Positions 23,690 through 36,033 of a stretch of DNA of 64,000 nt are shown here, in pieces. This DNA is from Polytrichum commune. Lineage: Eukaryota > Streptophyta > Polytrichopsida > Polytrichales > Polytrichaceae. Below the pieces are notes generated by a model. The model worked only from the letters and a program-made list of their open reading frames with translations, was not told the DNA's origin and ran no database searches. The position numbers were made by a program, and so were the translations under genes. How positions within the stretch are numbered: position 1 is the first letter of the stretch; each line of letters opens with the position of its first letter. The DNA lies in the NCBI GenBank assembly GCA_950295325.1, contig OX485809.1, positions 40,269,081 through 40,333,080 of the forward strand. The letters are read 5' to 3'.

Positions 23690-26600
23690 ATGGGAACATT
23701 GCCGGACATCAATAAAAAAGAAAAAGTAAGAACACCTTATTGGGAAGCTTTTACATTAGACAGGACATGGCAACCTCCTCCACGCCGTAAATTTACAACA
23801 AAGTCCACCTTTGGTGCCCAGGTATGTTATCCTTCTGAAAGAAAAAATACCTATTTGCTACACAGTTCGCAACTCGGCTCTAATTTCATATTAGAGATTA
23901 TGTGGTTCCCACATCGATTAAATGTATGATCGTCTTTATTCTTTATTTTGTTAAGAATTGAAGTCATAGTTTCTTCTCAATATTGTTGCATCCTTTATCC
24001 CTGAGTCATTGACTGTTTGTATTTGAGCCCTTGATGGTAGATTTTGTCAGAAAGACAAACATCTCCTGCGTTTGGATTCGGGACAGCTGGTCGTCAAGCT
24101 TATACTAAGGTATGCTGACTGATTAGCTTAGGCCCCCGACGTGACTATATTGACACTTATGATGCTTAGACATTTTTACAGGGAGTAGTACCTCACTTCT
24201 GAATACCGTTACTAAGGCAAACAATGTTGTTATATATGTACACATAGACTAGAATTCACCTGACAATCCCTCCCCACAACAAATCTAGGTCGTCAAGGCC
24301 TTTTAGTTGTGGTCAGAGAGGATCTAACTTTGAAAACAATTTTCAAGATGTCAATTTATTGTAGTGCAAACAGAAGTGTGAACAGATTCAAAGACATGAA
24401 GGAAAAATGAATCAGGGCGAGGCTCATGGGTGCAGATGTTTCTAAGTACCGAAATGGCAAAGACAAAGCCTGGGAACTTCAGTCCTGGTACTAACAACTA
24501 ACAAGTAAAGACATTGTTGTATCTACATGTGTGTCAGTGTCTTGGTTCCTCGTCAATTTGCATTAGCCTGATATTCCTTCATGGAGAAAACGTCATAGCC
24601 TTATTCTATTCCAATATTGAAGTCTTGCAATTTTTTTGAGGAATAAATGTTTTCAGGTTATTTGTCATGCTATTTGTCAAACAGAAGAAACCCATGCAGA
24701 CAACACCTAGTTGACATACCGTTGACATAGAAATAGTTTTCTTGACATTGTGGTTTGAACAGGTCCTGCTTACAAAGTAGGTTCATCATTTGGAAAGCAA
24801 CCAGAATCACTCTGGGAATCACCACCTGAATGCAAAATTGGGACTGGAAGTCGATGGAGAAGGGTAAGCTCCAGCTAAGAGTTCAAGGTCAAGTGTGTTG
24901 GTTCATCTCATATTCATGTGAGGATTCCACGGTGGTCCTAAATTTATCCACGCCCCTCAATTCCTTGACTATTATCATGCATTCGACCCCCACATACTAG
25001 CACGTACAAACAACACATGAAAGTGTAGTCACATTGAATGCGACCTCTTCTAGGTGAGGCTAAGAGGGAACTGCTAGCCATGCAATCGCATGTGGTTTCT
25101 TGATGTACCTTGCCTACCCAACAAATTGTCCGTGCCCTTCGGCATTGCTTATTGCTGGCATATTTTTTGCCTCTCCATCACGTTACACAACTATTTGCAA
25201 GAGTGGCACTTGCATCACGAATGCCTTGTACAAATACTCTTCACTTTTTCAGAATTATATGGTAAAATGAATATTGTCTTGTCATGAATCTCAAAGTCTC
25301 AATTCATGTCATTTGCGTGAATTTTACATGAACGCATCATATATATTACACTCTTCGTATGCAGAAAAAACCTCCTGATCAGCCCGGACCTGGAGCATAT
25401 GAGACGGCGGGTTCTTCTTTTGGTTATCAGGTATTCCAAAAGTCAACGTATTTGTATGTTCATCCAAAGGGCAAGATCCTTTAAGACAAACTGCACAATC
25501 ATGTTGTAGCTAGTGAATTTTAGTTTGTGCGTTATATCTCCTTGCATGCAGAATACTGGTTCATTTAATTCTTGATCCACTTCATCTTAAAATAGACCGG
25601 ACCATGCTACATGTGTGCCTAGTGTTAGCAGTCAAGGATTACCATAAGCAGTAGTGAGCCATTTGTTTTGCCTCTCGATCCTCGAAAATGGGAAGGTCAT
25701 ACAACCATTTTGGCATCTACAAGTCTGTGTACTACAACATACACTGGACATTACGTCCTTAAAGGAAAAATCAATGAGCTTATTTCGTGGAGCATACCAA
25801 TTTCTTGCTCTTGTTTTAAATAATCTTGTTGAGTGGCTTTCAAGCTAGAATATGGGTGCGGCCAGAAAATTCCAATTCTCAAATGGTTGTACCATACACT
25901 ATTTATGGCTTTTGAACCACGTGCACTATTTTGTCTACTACCCTACTATATCACCAATGATAATGTCAGCAGTATCTTTCCATGATTGTTGATAAACAAT
26001 GTCACTGTAGACACAGTAAGTAGTGCTATTGCAGGAGTGAAGGCTTAAAAACCATAAATTGTGTAGTTGCTCAATATGTATCAAGTTCTTCATGTATCTT
26101 GGGAATGTCTCATCCTTGCATTTGGGGAGTCGTGGACAGGTTCAATCAGAGAAGAAGTCACCTGAAAAATATGTATTTTCCAGGGGAACTAGGGGGCAAG
26201 CTGAAAAAATATTCTTGAGTCAAGAGTTCAACAAGGTTTCACATTCTCCTAATTTCTTCCACTTGAAGATACATATATAATTATGCATGTTGAGCTAAAT
26301 TGCTTAGGATGCATGGATCTCTTGAAGGTCAGACATTGTCACTGGAAGCGCCAAACTGATTTGCCACATTTGTGTACCAGGGTTATACAAGTGAGAGGTT
26401 AGTACAACAAAGACACAACGATACTACACTAAATATGATATTTAGTGTCACTGACTATTTGGAATTACGCAATGCTATATCTGTTTACTGTATATCTCAT
26501 ATTTTACGAACAAATGTTAAATTGATTGTTTGGACATTATAGAACTTAACAACTTTACCTGGTAAAAATTTACACCAATAGTAAAAAGATATAGCACTAT

Positions 26601-28001
26601 GTAAATCCAAATAGTAAGTGACACTAAATATCATATTTAGTGTAGGATTTTGTAAACATCCTCTATAAACCTCATCAATTATGCTGTGTGTTGTACTTAA
26701 TACGGAGTTGCTTTTCCTACTAAAGAAAGAAAACCAAAGAGGGTCTAAAGCGAGGCTTGAGAACAACGCTCAATGCAGAACACTAATGTTGACCTTGGTG
26801 TTATGTGAAGGCCAAACTTGGAACCCAGTCACCAGGTCCAATGACATATGGGGCCAGGACTACATTTGGGAAGCAGTCTGCCTCCAATGATCGAACAGCC
26901 CCAGTGATAAATTTTACCAGAGGGAAAAGAGATCTTGTAAGCAACGCATTCCTTTTCCAAAGTTCTTGAAAATTCAAACATAATTACAGTGATGACGGTC
27001 TGTCTAAAGTTGGTCACTCACTGACTCACTGAAAGGTGGCTTCCAGGTTGTGATTGGAATGTAAAATTACATGAAAACGTAGTATTCATGTCATAAGTGT
27101 TTCTCACAAACACCTTCTGTTGATGAATTGATAATGTTCTGATTAATTTTGTTCAATGTCCTCATGGTGAATGGAAATCAGAGGACGTTTGATGGAGCAT
27201 CTGCTGGGCCAGGGGAGTATCCAATTGTAGGGTCGGTAGGGTTGCAACCTGAATCTCAGAAGCTCTCATCACCATCCTTCAGCTTCCCTCATTGCTCACG
27301 CGATAGATTTGAGAAGGTAATAAATCTTCAAAGTTGTTACATGCACCTTGCATTTGTTCTCCTAATAGGAGACAAAGTGGGTCCTTCACAACCTGTAGGA
27401 GGATAGACATGAAGAAACACTTGCAACCGCCTTCTGGCAAAAGTGTGTTATTGGAAATTAATTTCAATACTTCAACTGCTTCCCACCTCTGTTCTTGAGA
27501 TTTGGCTTCTTGATGTAGGTATTTTTGTCAAAAGAACATGATAGGGCTTATCTTGGAAGGACATCACCAGGACCCGCAGGTTTCAAGCAAGTGTCCTCCA
27601 TGGTGAGTTTCAAGCACATAAACTTTGATTTTACATGCCACTCGCTTTGTAACGCTTGGTCATGCAAGTCCTGGGATCATCTCTCTCCTCTCATGATGGG
27701 AGCCTGAAATTTCATGATATACATAGTGGTCTCTACTTTTAGTATAAAAGTTCTTTCGCAAGGATGGAGTGGGTAAATGTCATTGCTTTTCACTGCAGAC
27801 GAATATTTTGCAAAATACATCTTGGGGTCAATACATGTAAATTGATATTCAAAAACTAAAGTTTTCTGTCATCTATTTCTCTGATAGGGTAATCAACCAC
27901 TCTCAAAATGTGTAAATCCACCTTTTATCAAGTTCACAAAAGGTTTGCGATGGAATCGTCCAACAGATGACATGCCAGGTCCAGGAACATATGATGTTTG
28001 A
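23690..28001 (+). CDS. Sperm-tail PG-rich repeat (STPG/SHIPPO) protein
   Basis: 324 aa in ten exons: 23690-23821, 24041-24109, 24436-24487, 24763-24863, 25365-25430, 26140-26235, 26811-26936, 27182-27316, 27519-27602, 27888-28001. Every junction is GT-AG and the phases fit. STPG modules repeat along the protein: SPGPAYKVGSSFGKQ (about 83-97), PGPGAYETAGSSFGYQ (125-140), SPGPMTYGARTTFGKQ (179-194), AGPGEYP (222-228), FLSKEHDRAYLGRTSPGPAG (261-280) and the C-terminal MPGPGTYDV. Between them lie FGFGTAGRQ- and INFTRGKRDL-type strands. The family binds doublet microtubules of axonemes, so the likely site is the motile flagellum of male gametes. Expect expression limited to antheridia or sperm. 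ATG 23690 is the first in frame. Introns 6 holds a MITE. Several exons are under 70 bp, so ORF scans miss them. Confidence 0.92.
26427..26642. mobile_element. TA-target MITE family, copy A
   Basis: 216 bp. Starts CACTAAATATGATATTTAGTG and ends with its near inverse; the inverted ends extend to about 38 bp (CACTNACTATTTGG inside). Flanked by TA on both sides. It lies in intron 6 of the STPG gene. Its interior is shared with copy B at 28264. Confidence 0.82.
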
Positions 28002-30230
28002 GACCCACATGAACATCATGGTACTTCGTTGTTTCGAGTAATGAGGTTAGGTTCTCCCTTGCTCATGTTAGTGGACTCAGTAATACATGGCACATCAGCT
28101 TCTGCGCTTGTATCCTAAGGTTTCTTGCTCCTACCATCTAGCCATTTCTCAGCCTCTCAAAGCTTTGCGATATGTTTGAATAATCTTCACTAGTCATCAA
28201 ATGAAAAGTTGTTTGTTGTATTACTAAGCTTTATAACTCTAGAAAGAAACATCAAACATTCTACACTAAATCTTTTGTGTAGAATTCGGATTGTTTTTTG
28301 TGTCACTTACTATTGGAGTTACACAACACTATATCTTTTTGGTTGAATGTAGAATTTTATCAAGTAAATATGTTATTGTTCTATAATGTCCCAACAGCCA
28401 ATTTGACCTTTGTTGGCAAAATATGAGATATGCAATAAATAGTTATGGCATTGCATAATTCCAAATAGTAAGTGACACTAAATACAATACGTAGTATAGT
28501 TCTTCCTTTCTTAAGACTCACATACACCTGGTAGGTGCTCACACAGTTTTTAGACCACAACTTGTACATGGTCATTGTGACCACCTGTTATAAACTTTGA
28601 TTGGGTCGTTATCTGAGCCGTATTGGATGTGCATATTTATATTCAAACTTGAAATGCTTGCAATGTTGGGGTGTGGCTGCAGTAAACCGATTGTTCAATG
28701 AACTCGGACTCTTTTTTTTCTTTTTTTTTTCTTTTTTTTTGAATGATGAAATTAGACAAGTAGTTACCATGTCAGTGCCTCAGTTACGAAGGATTTGGTT
28801 TTCTTCTTGTGTTACATGAGGATGACACTCTAAACTATCATATGGGTGAACATAATAGAATGATGATATTTGTAACTTAAAGCATGCATACACTATTGGA
28901 GTCATTGTTCCTTGGCAACATGACGAATCCCTCTTGATAAGGAAAGTTCATCTCTTTTTGAAATTTGTTGCTATTGGAAAGAAGTTTTTGTCCCACTCGC
29001 AGTAATTTCACTAGATGAAATGTACTCCAATTTCACTTCACTACATACAAGATAAAAACTCCCATCAAAGTGGAAACTCTTGTTGTATTGTGGACCAATC
29101 ATTGGTCCTAGTGTGGGCATGTCATTAACGCAAAGCCACCCATAACCGAAGTAGAAGGCAGTGCAAATTTTTCATGCATAAGAAGATAGAAATTGGAGGA
29201 TTGCAAGTTTATTTTGGTAATTTTATTCCTTAGATTGAAGGTACTTGTGTATTTCTTAAGCCAAAAATTGGCCCAAACGTATTACCAATGTCTAGAGTCT
29301 GCCATACCTGCTTATTTTGAGACCAATTCTTCCTCACTTTAGCGCTCAAAACTAGGGGCATGTGTCATGGCACTAACAATTCCTTGATGATACCATAACC
29401 GAAGTTGGAGACTTAGAAACCAAGAATTGTTGGTGCACAAGTTGGTAGAAAGGGTGTGCATTGTTGTCGATCGTCATCAAAAATAGCTTTCATTGTCACC
29501 AGATTGTGAGCTTTCTTCTTCAACCATGCCAATTGCATGCAATGCTTCTTCCTCTTTGTATCACCCGCAACTATTTGAAATATTGGAGTTGAGCTTGAAA
29601 GATTTTTAAGTTTTAAACATTTTATTGGAGTTGCTTTTAGATTGTAAGCATATGCTAAACACTTTTGTAGAAGCGAAAATATGTACATTCCCAGGGTCTA
29701 GATTATGACCTACAAACCCCTCCATTTTGGAAACATTTGCTTATGATTGGTTCTAAAAACTTCAACATTCTCACTAACTCATGCTCTAATCAGTGTAACA
29801 ATTGACAATTATGTCAATCTATGCACAAAAACCCAATCCATAAAACATAGAACCTTATTTTAACCACCCATACAAAGAATTTATCGAAATCAATCACAAC
29901 CTTATGGAAATTATGGTACCCTCTAAATTCCCAATGGGATCCTAATTGGGAATAGGTGGTTTGACTATAGTGACACTACATAGTGAAGGCCAAAAGAGGC
30001 CTTAATCTTTGTCCACTAGATGGATGAAAGCATCCAAATGCGAGTAATCATTCATCCACATCTAATGAAGGCCACACCGTCCTATACACATGGCAAAAAC
30101 CAACCTTTTGAGATGGCACGCAAATCAACAAGTTCGAGCATTGAATTCATGAATGATGATCATTTTACATCTTGCTCAATGACGCAAACGAAACTATTAC
30201 TCATTTTAATTAATGCCAAGATGCAGTTCA
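28002..30230. other. Intergenic, repeats only
   Basis: Contains MITE copy B, a T-rich run at 28710-28740, and at 29160-29990 the second copy of the dispersed repeat found at 3530-3860. No exon-like stretch was found on either strand. Confidence 0.5.
28264..28494. mobile_element. TA-target MITE family, copy B
   Basis: About 230 bp. It starts CACTAAATCTTTTGTG, has internal CACTTACTATTGGAG and mirrored CCAAATAGTAAGTGACACTAAA, and ends near CGTAG next to TA. The right end has diverged, so that boundary is approximate. It lies 260 bp downstream of the STPG gene. Confidence 0.65.
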
Positions 30231-31005
30231 CATACAAGTCTTAGACACGTGGCCTATTTCATGAGAGAGTAAGGGTCATTTTCCATATATGCCGCTTGTC
30301 CACCATAATCTAGTGGGAAGAAGGACAACCCCACCCACATGTAGATGGAATTTGATGGGGTAGGGTTCGTACGTGCCAACTAGTTATTCACATCTTCTCA
30401 AATCCGGGTCCACCTACTCACCTCCCTCCTCCATGTTAAAACATCCTCATCCTCTTAAAACCATATTTCCATCCTACGGTGACAGCAAATGTAGGTCAAA
30501 AGGTGCTTTAGTGGGTGCACAGAGGTCTAGCAGCCAATGTCCATGGCTCTCCACATTTTAGTAGGCCATAAGAATGTCGTTGGTTAACGGCTTGTGCAAA
30601 TCTACATGCGAAGACCTCCAACCCACTATCATCTAGAACCTCCAAAGGCGGATACACATGTCCGTGGGGGCATATGGTTGCATGGGCTTGGGGGGTCGGG
30701 GTGGACCGGGCTATTCGTTCCTATGCATGGAGGCAACAGGCCAAGACGGCAAATGTTATAGCTCGTGCATATTTTGTACAGTTATGAAGAATCCACCCCT
30801 TAAGTGTATACCATTGCCGGCCTAGAATTAGGGCTCCAATGGAAGTAATACTTTGTTAGCCCAAAACTTTCATCTCCATAATGAAGGAAAAAAGTAAACA
30901 TAAAACCAAAATGGAAAAGAACAAAGACACTTTTTCTTGCCCTTTACTTTGGTAAAAGAAAAAGCTTCTATTTACTTTTACGGAACCAAAAGTTAAATAC
31001 ATATG

Positions 31006-31013
31006 TATAAATA
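31006..31013 (+). promoter_or_regulatory. TATA box of glycine-rich gene 2
   Basis: TATAAATA in the conserved CATATGTATAAATAGGCC block, 155 bp before the ATG, identical in position to copies 1 and 3. Confidence 0.75.
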
Positions 31014-31167
31014 GGCCACACACATCCAATTCTCACCTATTTCATCGTTTGTCTACATCACAAGTTTGTCGAATCCCAAGTTTTTCAAAATCCAATTCTT
31101 GTCTAAATCATAATCTTATCTATACCAAAAGTTTGGCAATACTTTGGAGCATCAACGTATCTTCATC

Positions 31168-31629
31168 ATGGCAAAGGTTGCACCATTCTTGCTCAAGATG
31201 TCTTGGTTCGTGGTTGTAATGTTGGTCATTGCCAATCTCATATCAACCGTCGAAGGTTTTAGGTTCGGCCCCTTCGCAATGGCCCGTGGAGGACCTTTCG
31301 GCGGCGGTTTTGGAGGTGGTTTTGGAGGACTCGGACCTTTTGGAGGCGTAGGTCTCGGAGGAGCTGGACCTTTCGGAGGCGGTGGTGTTGGAGGACTTGG
31401 ACCTTTCGGAGGTGCTGGTCTTGGAGGTCTAGGACCTTTTGGAGGCGGCGGTTTTGGGGGAGTAGGACCCTTTGGAGGCATGGGACCTTTTGGAGGAGGA
31501 GTGGGACCTTTCGGAGGCGGCGGTTTGGGTTTCCCAATCAATAGTACCTTCCCAGGCTTAAACATCACCTTGCCCGCAATCAATGACTCCTTCCCTGGGT
31601 TCCCCTTCCCAAGGTTCCCTTTCCCTTAG
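31168..31629 (+). CDS. Secreted glycine-rich protein, copy 2
   Basis: Intronless, 153 aa, same length and architecture as copy 1: signal peptide, GPFGG modules, three NxS/T sequons in the tail. Differences from copy 1 are few: alanine for valine in one linker, GMGPFGG for GVGPFGG, GVGPFG for GAGPFG, and PRFPFP for PGFPFP at the end. The intact frame and conserved TATA and leader suggest it is expressed. Function is inferred only as a secreted wall or apoplast protein. Confidence 0.78.
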   Translation: MAKVAPFLLKMSWFVVVMLVIANLISTVEGFRFGPFAMARGGPFGGGFGGGFGGLGPFGGVGLGGAGPFGGGGVGGLGPFGGAGLGGLGPFGGGGFGGVGPFGGMGPFGGGVGPFGGGGLGFPINSTFPGLNITLPAINDSFPGFPFPRFPFP

Positions 31630-33398
31630 TCACCGAATCGACTGCACGTACAACATGTTGGCGGTCAAGGCTCTCCACCGGCTATTTTTGTTTTGTAAGG
31701 ATCAAGCAAAGCTTCATAGAGTTGGGCATCGGCTTGTAGTGTGGGGTGCCGATGGTTGGGTTGGTAGGATGTTTGGGTGTGCTTCGTTTTTAGAGTGATT
31801 CATGAGAGGTTGTTGGAGGAGCGGACTCAAATCGACCTCCCTTTTTTTCCCCAATAATATGAAGTATGATTTGCTTGATCAATCATGTGTGCGAATTGGT
31901 TGGTGTGTCTTGAATGTTTGAGAGATCGTAATTCTTCTCGTGGGAGGGTGTGCACTCTTTGTTGGGATTGAAAATGACGTGTATGCATGGCCTTGGGTTT
32001 ATCACCTCTATGCACAAAGAATTTTGCAACAAAAACAACACCACATTCACGTGTGCAGAGATCACACATAACCTCGAATATTCAGACATGTCTGATCTTC
32101 TTTTGCTGGGATTCACACCTCACATACTTATGCGATAGAAATAGGGTGCACAAAAATGTGGTTATAATCTGATTCATGTTATTTCAGTTGATATTGCCCC
32201 AAAGTATGTGATTTGTTTCACTGTGTGTTCGCGCGTGTTCACCTCAATGCGAAGGTGGTTAAAAGAGGCCACTTGTACCTATTAGAATTAGTTAATTGTC
32301 AGTTTACGTGAGAGTGTGCCGAATAATGATTCAATTTCCACATCCAAGTTTCACTTGTTTCAAATTGTCTTCAAATGTCAAGACTCTTAGCCCAATGTAA
32401 TTAGAGTTCTGAGAACATTTCGTAAATCTGGGTATCTTCTATAAATACCATGGTAAACAGTGCTGAACTGGCCTAGGTGGCACATTACTGTACAGGGTAG
32501 ATGCTAAATCCTAGACGGAACAGTCACACAAAAGTGATAACTGTCGACTTAAATCCATTATAAGGTACATCCACGTATAACAGAGCTTAATTCAGTTACT
32601 TTTGTCAATTGGAGACCTGTATTTGAGTGGTGGCTGAGTTGGGTGCAGCTTTGAGAAAGGACACCACAAAAACATGTGTCTTAATACAGATTGGAGTTCA
32701 TGGTCAAAATGTGTTAACTGTTCTAGGCTTCATGGTGAACATAAATTGGGGAACGTACGTGACCTTCTTCTGGTCACTAAAATTGGACTATGAAAATTCA
32801 TAACATTTCCGGATTAGCTCCACAACTTTCTGGGATTAATCCTGGCTTCTTCAGATAAGGTGGACGTGCCTAAATCTGACATAGCAATAATCTGGTCACC
32901 TTTATTGAGTGGTATGTGTTAGGTGTGGATACAAGAACAGACACCACAAAGACATGTTTTTGAAAGAAATTGGACTATGTGCTCAAAATATGCTAACCGT
33001 GCTAAGTTGAATAGTCAACACGATTGGGGGACCTATACGACCGCTTAACGATCATTTTGATAATGAATGAGGTATTCATATGAGCTCCGAAAATCATAAG
33101 GCAAATGGCTACAACACAATATGGATCTGCTAATCATCTCGCAATAATTGCTTGTTTCATATCTTACTAGTAGTGGGTGCAAAGAGAAAAGTATCTGAGT
33201 TAGGCACGTCTACCTTAAGTTCTCATTTGTGAACGCAAAGAAATTTGAGCCTCGCGTTTCCGAGTAGTATATCGCATCCAACAACAAAAAAAGTAACCAA
33301 ATAAGGCTCATCTACCTTGCTTTCTTACACTCGCAAGCAATTTTGAAACACCAAAAGGTCCAGACTTTAAAAGCACGGTATATTTAGAGTGGCCTTAC
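31630..33398. other. 3' flank of unit 2, with R1 repeat copies
   Basis: Duplicated flank to about 32580, then two adjacent copies of the R1 dispersed repeat (about 32625-32770 and 32905-33100). The C-terminal exon of the CcmH-like gene would be expected here on the minus strand, but no matching sequence was seen. Confidence 0.5.
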
Positions 33399-33844
33399 CG
33401 GGCCTAGCCAAAGTACCGCCGTTTGAGCGTCGAATGCTGGAGAGTAAAGAATCGATTCCCCATACTCCGTTGTCAACCTGTCGTAGATTTGCTGGTCACT
33501 TTTCCCTTCCCGAATATCATCTCGAATTACCTGCATACTCACCATTTCCGATTCAGCAACTTGACATCCGAAACCAGTTGATACTCCTTACGGCACACAA
33601 CAGACTCCAAAACCTAACTAGTGCTTCCCTCAGAAGCTTATGCTCAATTGGCCATGGGAAGCGCAAGCGGTTGCAAATCGTTGGCATGGACAACCTTCCG
33701 AAGTCGAACCGCGATGTCGGCTGCAGATTCTTCAATAGACTGATGCCCGCACTCGAGACAGCGCACATTGTGACTAATATTGCGAGCCCGCGCTTCCACT
33801 TGAGCTGTGCGCACTCTCTCATCCACGCTTTGCTCCTCCGCCAT
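33399..33844 (-). CDS. CCMH: CcmH-like cytochrome c maturation protein, C-terminus not found
   Basis: Two minus-strand exons, 33844-33695 and 33530-33399, joined by a phase-0 GT-AG intron, encode 94 aa without stops. Exon 1 has the family block DARAR/EARARNISHNVRCLECG with the paired cysteines (C29, C32) of the CxxC-type redox motif, then QSIEESAADIAVRLRK. Exon 2 continues VIRDDIREGKSDQQIYDRL, then YGESILYSPAFDAQTAVLWL. This matches plant mitochondrial CcmH, the thiol-disulfide component that reduces apocytochrome c for haem attachment in the inner membrane. ATG 33844 was chosen as the first in frame. Exon 2 ends in a good donor (CCGGTAAGG), but no exon encoding the membrane segment and C-terminus (family about 150-160 aa) was found down to 31.6 kb. 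Either a distant exon exists or the gene is truncated. Confidence 0.8.
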
Positions 33845-35661
33845 TGCCACCACTAACTTCCTGTCCGCCAATCTCCAAACAAATTGTGGACAGAGCGAGC
33901 CAATGCATCAATTTCCCATGCTCGCCATCAATCCAACCGCAGCTCTTCCGAAGACTGCTCCCAGCAACAATGAGAGTCCGGAGCGAGAGAGGAACCCTAA
34001 AACAGAGTCTTCTCAAACCCAACCAGATGTCTTCGGAGCTTCAAGAATGCAACCCATGCAATGCAAGTAAGAAGCCTAGGGTCAATATTAAATCTCCAGT
34101 GCGCCCCAATCTTTACTCTATGTGGGTTAATACGAACTAAATAAGTTTCTCTCCAATTGAGAATCCATAAAGAACGCCATTATTTATCACAAGTTGAGTT
34201 TGTGCGTTTTGGGTATCGTGTGATTTTGTTATAAAACAAGTTTATGGCAAGGTGTTTAATGACCTTAGATTCTCAAGGTGTATTTACAAAATAAAATGAC
34301 CAATTTCTTTTAAATCAATAAATCTCAAAGTAATATAATAGATTTATGTGGAATGTTTCTGAAAGAGGTACCAAATAAAGAATTTGGTGGCTCTATTAGG
34401 GGTTGTTTTGCATTAAGAGTCCATTATATTATTTTGTGTTGAAGCTTAGTTTTGGTACATGGATGAACCTCATTGGATATCTTGTTTCAACCCAAAAATA
34501 TTGAGAGAATTTCGGGATTAAAAAAGGGTTCAATCCGTGGGACTCACAACCCTAAATCTTTGATTAACCCATGCAAGGCCAGCTTGATCCACTGATCCTA
34601 GTATGAGAAGCTAGGAAATCGATTCTCATATAACATGGTCCCAAATTTTTTGCATCTTAATTTAAGCCTTGATCAAACTTGGATCTATCATGTGGCATTA
34701 TATCGTAAGTAGGATTGTGTCTTTTTATTTAACATTTGTTCAAGTTGATTTAATATCCTCTTAGTTTCCCATACTAAAATTGGATTTCATGTTGAACTGC
34801 CATCTGACTAGAGTTAGAATACTAGACTCTAGGATAAGGTCTACCTAGAGTTAGACTGGAAGGATATTAGGGTTGAGGTATTTGTATGTTTTTTTACCTC
34901 ATGATATCATTTACAACTCGATATGTATTTACACAACATACCACTTTTTGTTCAACCTCTCAAACTAACCTTACAATCAAGTCAACCAGAATTTCACCTA
35001 GAGACTTTCCATTTAATATGATAAAGCCCGAAACCATCATAATACAACTACGTATCTCATCCTTTCTAAATAAAAGAGATAGGTGCCATGCTCCATGGAG
35101 ATGGAGACCTTGCCACACCACTAGAACTTGGACCATTCAGTTTTGAGACACACAACATATTATTTCCAGACCAGGGCCGTATTGTCCACGTGCCTAGGGT
35201 GAGGGAGCATGAGGTTTAGCAATGGTAGTCTACTCCCTAGAAAGGGTGAAGTAGTTTTACATCTAACACCATTGCCCATGGGCGTGGCCTAGGATGTTCT
35301 ACGAGCAGACACTCTATTTACTCCGGCCTCCTCAAGAGACCGGAGTTCTTCTTCTTCTTTGGTAAGTTCGAGTCAAGGTCAGTGAACTGAGGGTTAGTTT
35401 CCATGTAGGTTGCTCGCCCACTGGATTCTAGATACTAGTGTATTGGAGGTGTTCTCATCTAGATAAGCACAAGCTATTCACCACATTTTGGTGGCCTACT
35501 AGAATGTGGATGGCCATAGACACAAGCCTCTAAACTTCCATGCTTCCACTAAAGCACTTTCCTAACCTACAAGTGCCGTTCGCCGAAGGGTTGGAAGACA
35601 TGTTTTAGGAGGAGGAGGAGGTTAGTAGGTAGGCCCGGATTTGAGAAGATGTGAGTAGCTA
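33845..35661. other. Intergenic, no gene recognised
   Basis: The first 300 bp are the 5' flank of the CcmH-like gene and are relatively GC-rich. From 34150 the sequence is AT-rich with no exon-like stretch. A dispersed repeat lies at 35231-35361. Confidence 0.5.
35231..35361 (+). repeat. Dispersed repeat R2, copy 1
   Basis: Shared order: GTAGTTTTACATCTAAC, GGCCTAGGNTGTTCTACGA, CAGACACT, TACTCCGGCCTC, GAGACCGGAGTTCTTC. Also present at 36871-37007 and, reversed, at about 63725-63800. The CCGGCCTC...GAGACCGG part is itself an inverted repeat followed by a TTC run. Confidence 0.7.
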
Positions 35662-36033
35662 CACTAAATGTGATTTTTAGTGTCACCCATTCTAATTATC
35701 TTGCTCCATACTAATTGTAAACCATGGTGTAGTGTCACCAACACTAAATGTGAACCCAACATTATTTGTCATTCCTTGTGAATTGTTTTGGGGATTATAT
35801 ATTTACATTGTTGCAATTACTGTCACTTGCCAAGTGATTCTTCATCCAAATTTCAATCATCCGGAACAATATTTCATCATGGGTTGTTGACAAGAGAAGG
35901 CAGGGTTTTGGCCAATGGATGAACTTGTCCATCTATCATGACAATATCTGTTCACTTATTCATTAGAAGTGTCACCCAAAAAGTAACCATAGTGACATAA
36001 ATTACAATATGACACTAAAAATCATATTTAGTG
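35662..36033. mobile_element. TA-target MITE family, copy C
   Basis: 372 bp, starts CACTAAATGTGATTTTTAGTG, ends AAAATCATATTTAGTG, flanked by TA at 35660-35661 and 36034-36035. The interior (TTCATCCAAATTTCAATCATCC and CTAATTGTAAACCATGGTGTAGTG-like words) is shared with copies D and F. Confidence 0.82.

Larger units (their letters stand above)
30230..32580 (+). repeat. Glycine-rich gene duplication, unit 2
   Basis: Upstream part 30230-30640 matches 37480-37905 of unit 3. It then jumps directly to the sequence matching 38826 of unit 3, so about 0.9 kb present in unit 3 (and partly in unit 1) is missing here, with the join near 30640-30655. Downstream homology with unit 3 runs to about 32580 and includes the uninterrupted sites (32549-32563) where unit 3 has two transposons. 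Unit 2 has 158 bp (32303-32460) absent from unit 3. Confidence 0.88.

Noticed and set aside
26427-26642. CACTA (EnSpm) classification of the CACTAAAT elements
   Set aside because: The flanks show a consistent TA on both sides and an empty site with a 2 bp target, not a 3 bp duplication.
33389-33856. 155-codon plus-strand ORF
   Set aside because: It is antisense to the two CcmH-like exons, which carry recognisable conserved motifs and a proper intron.
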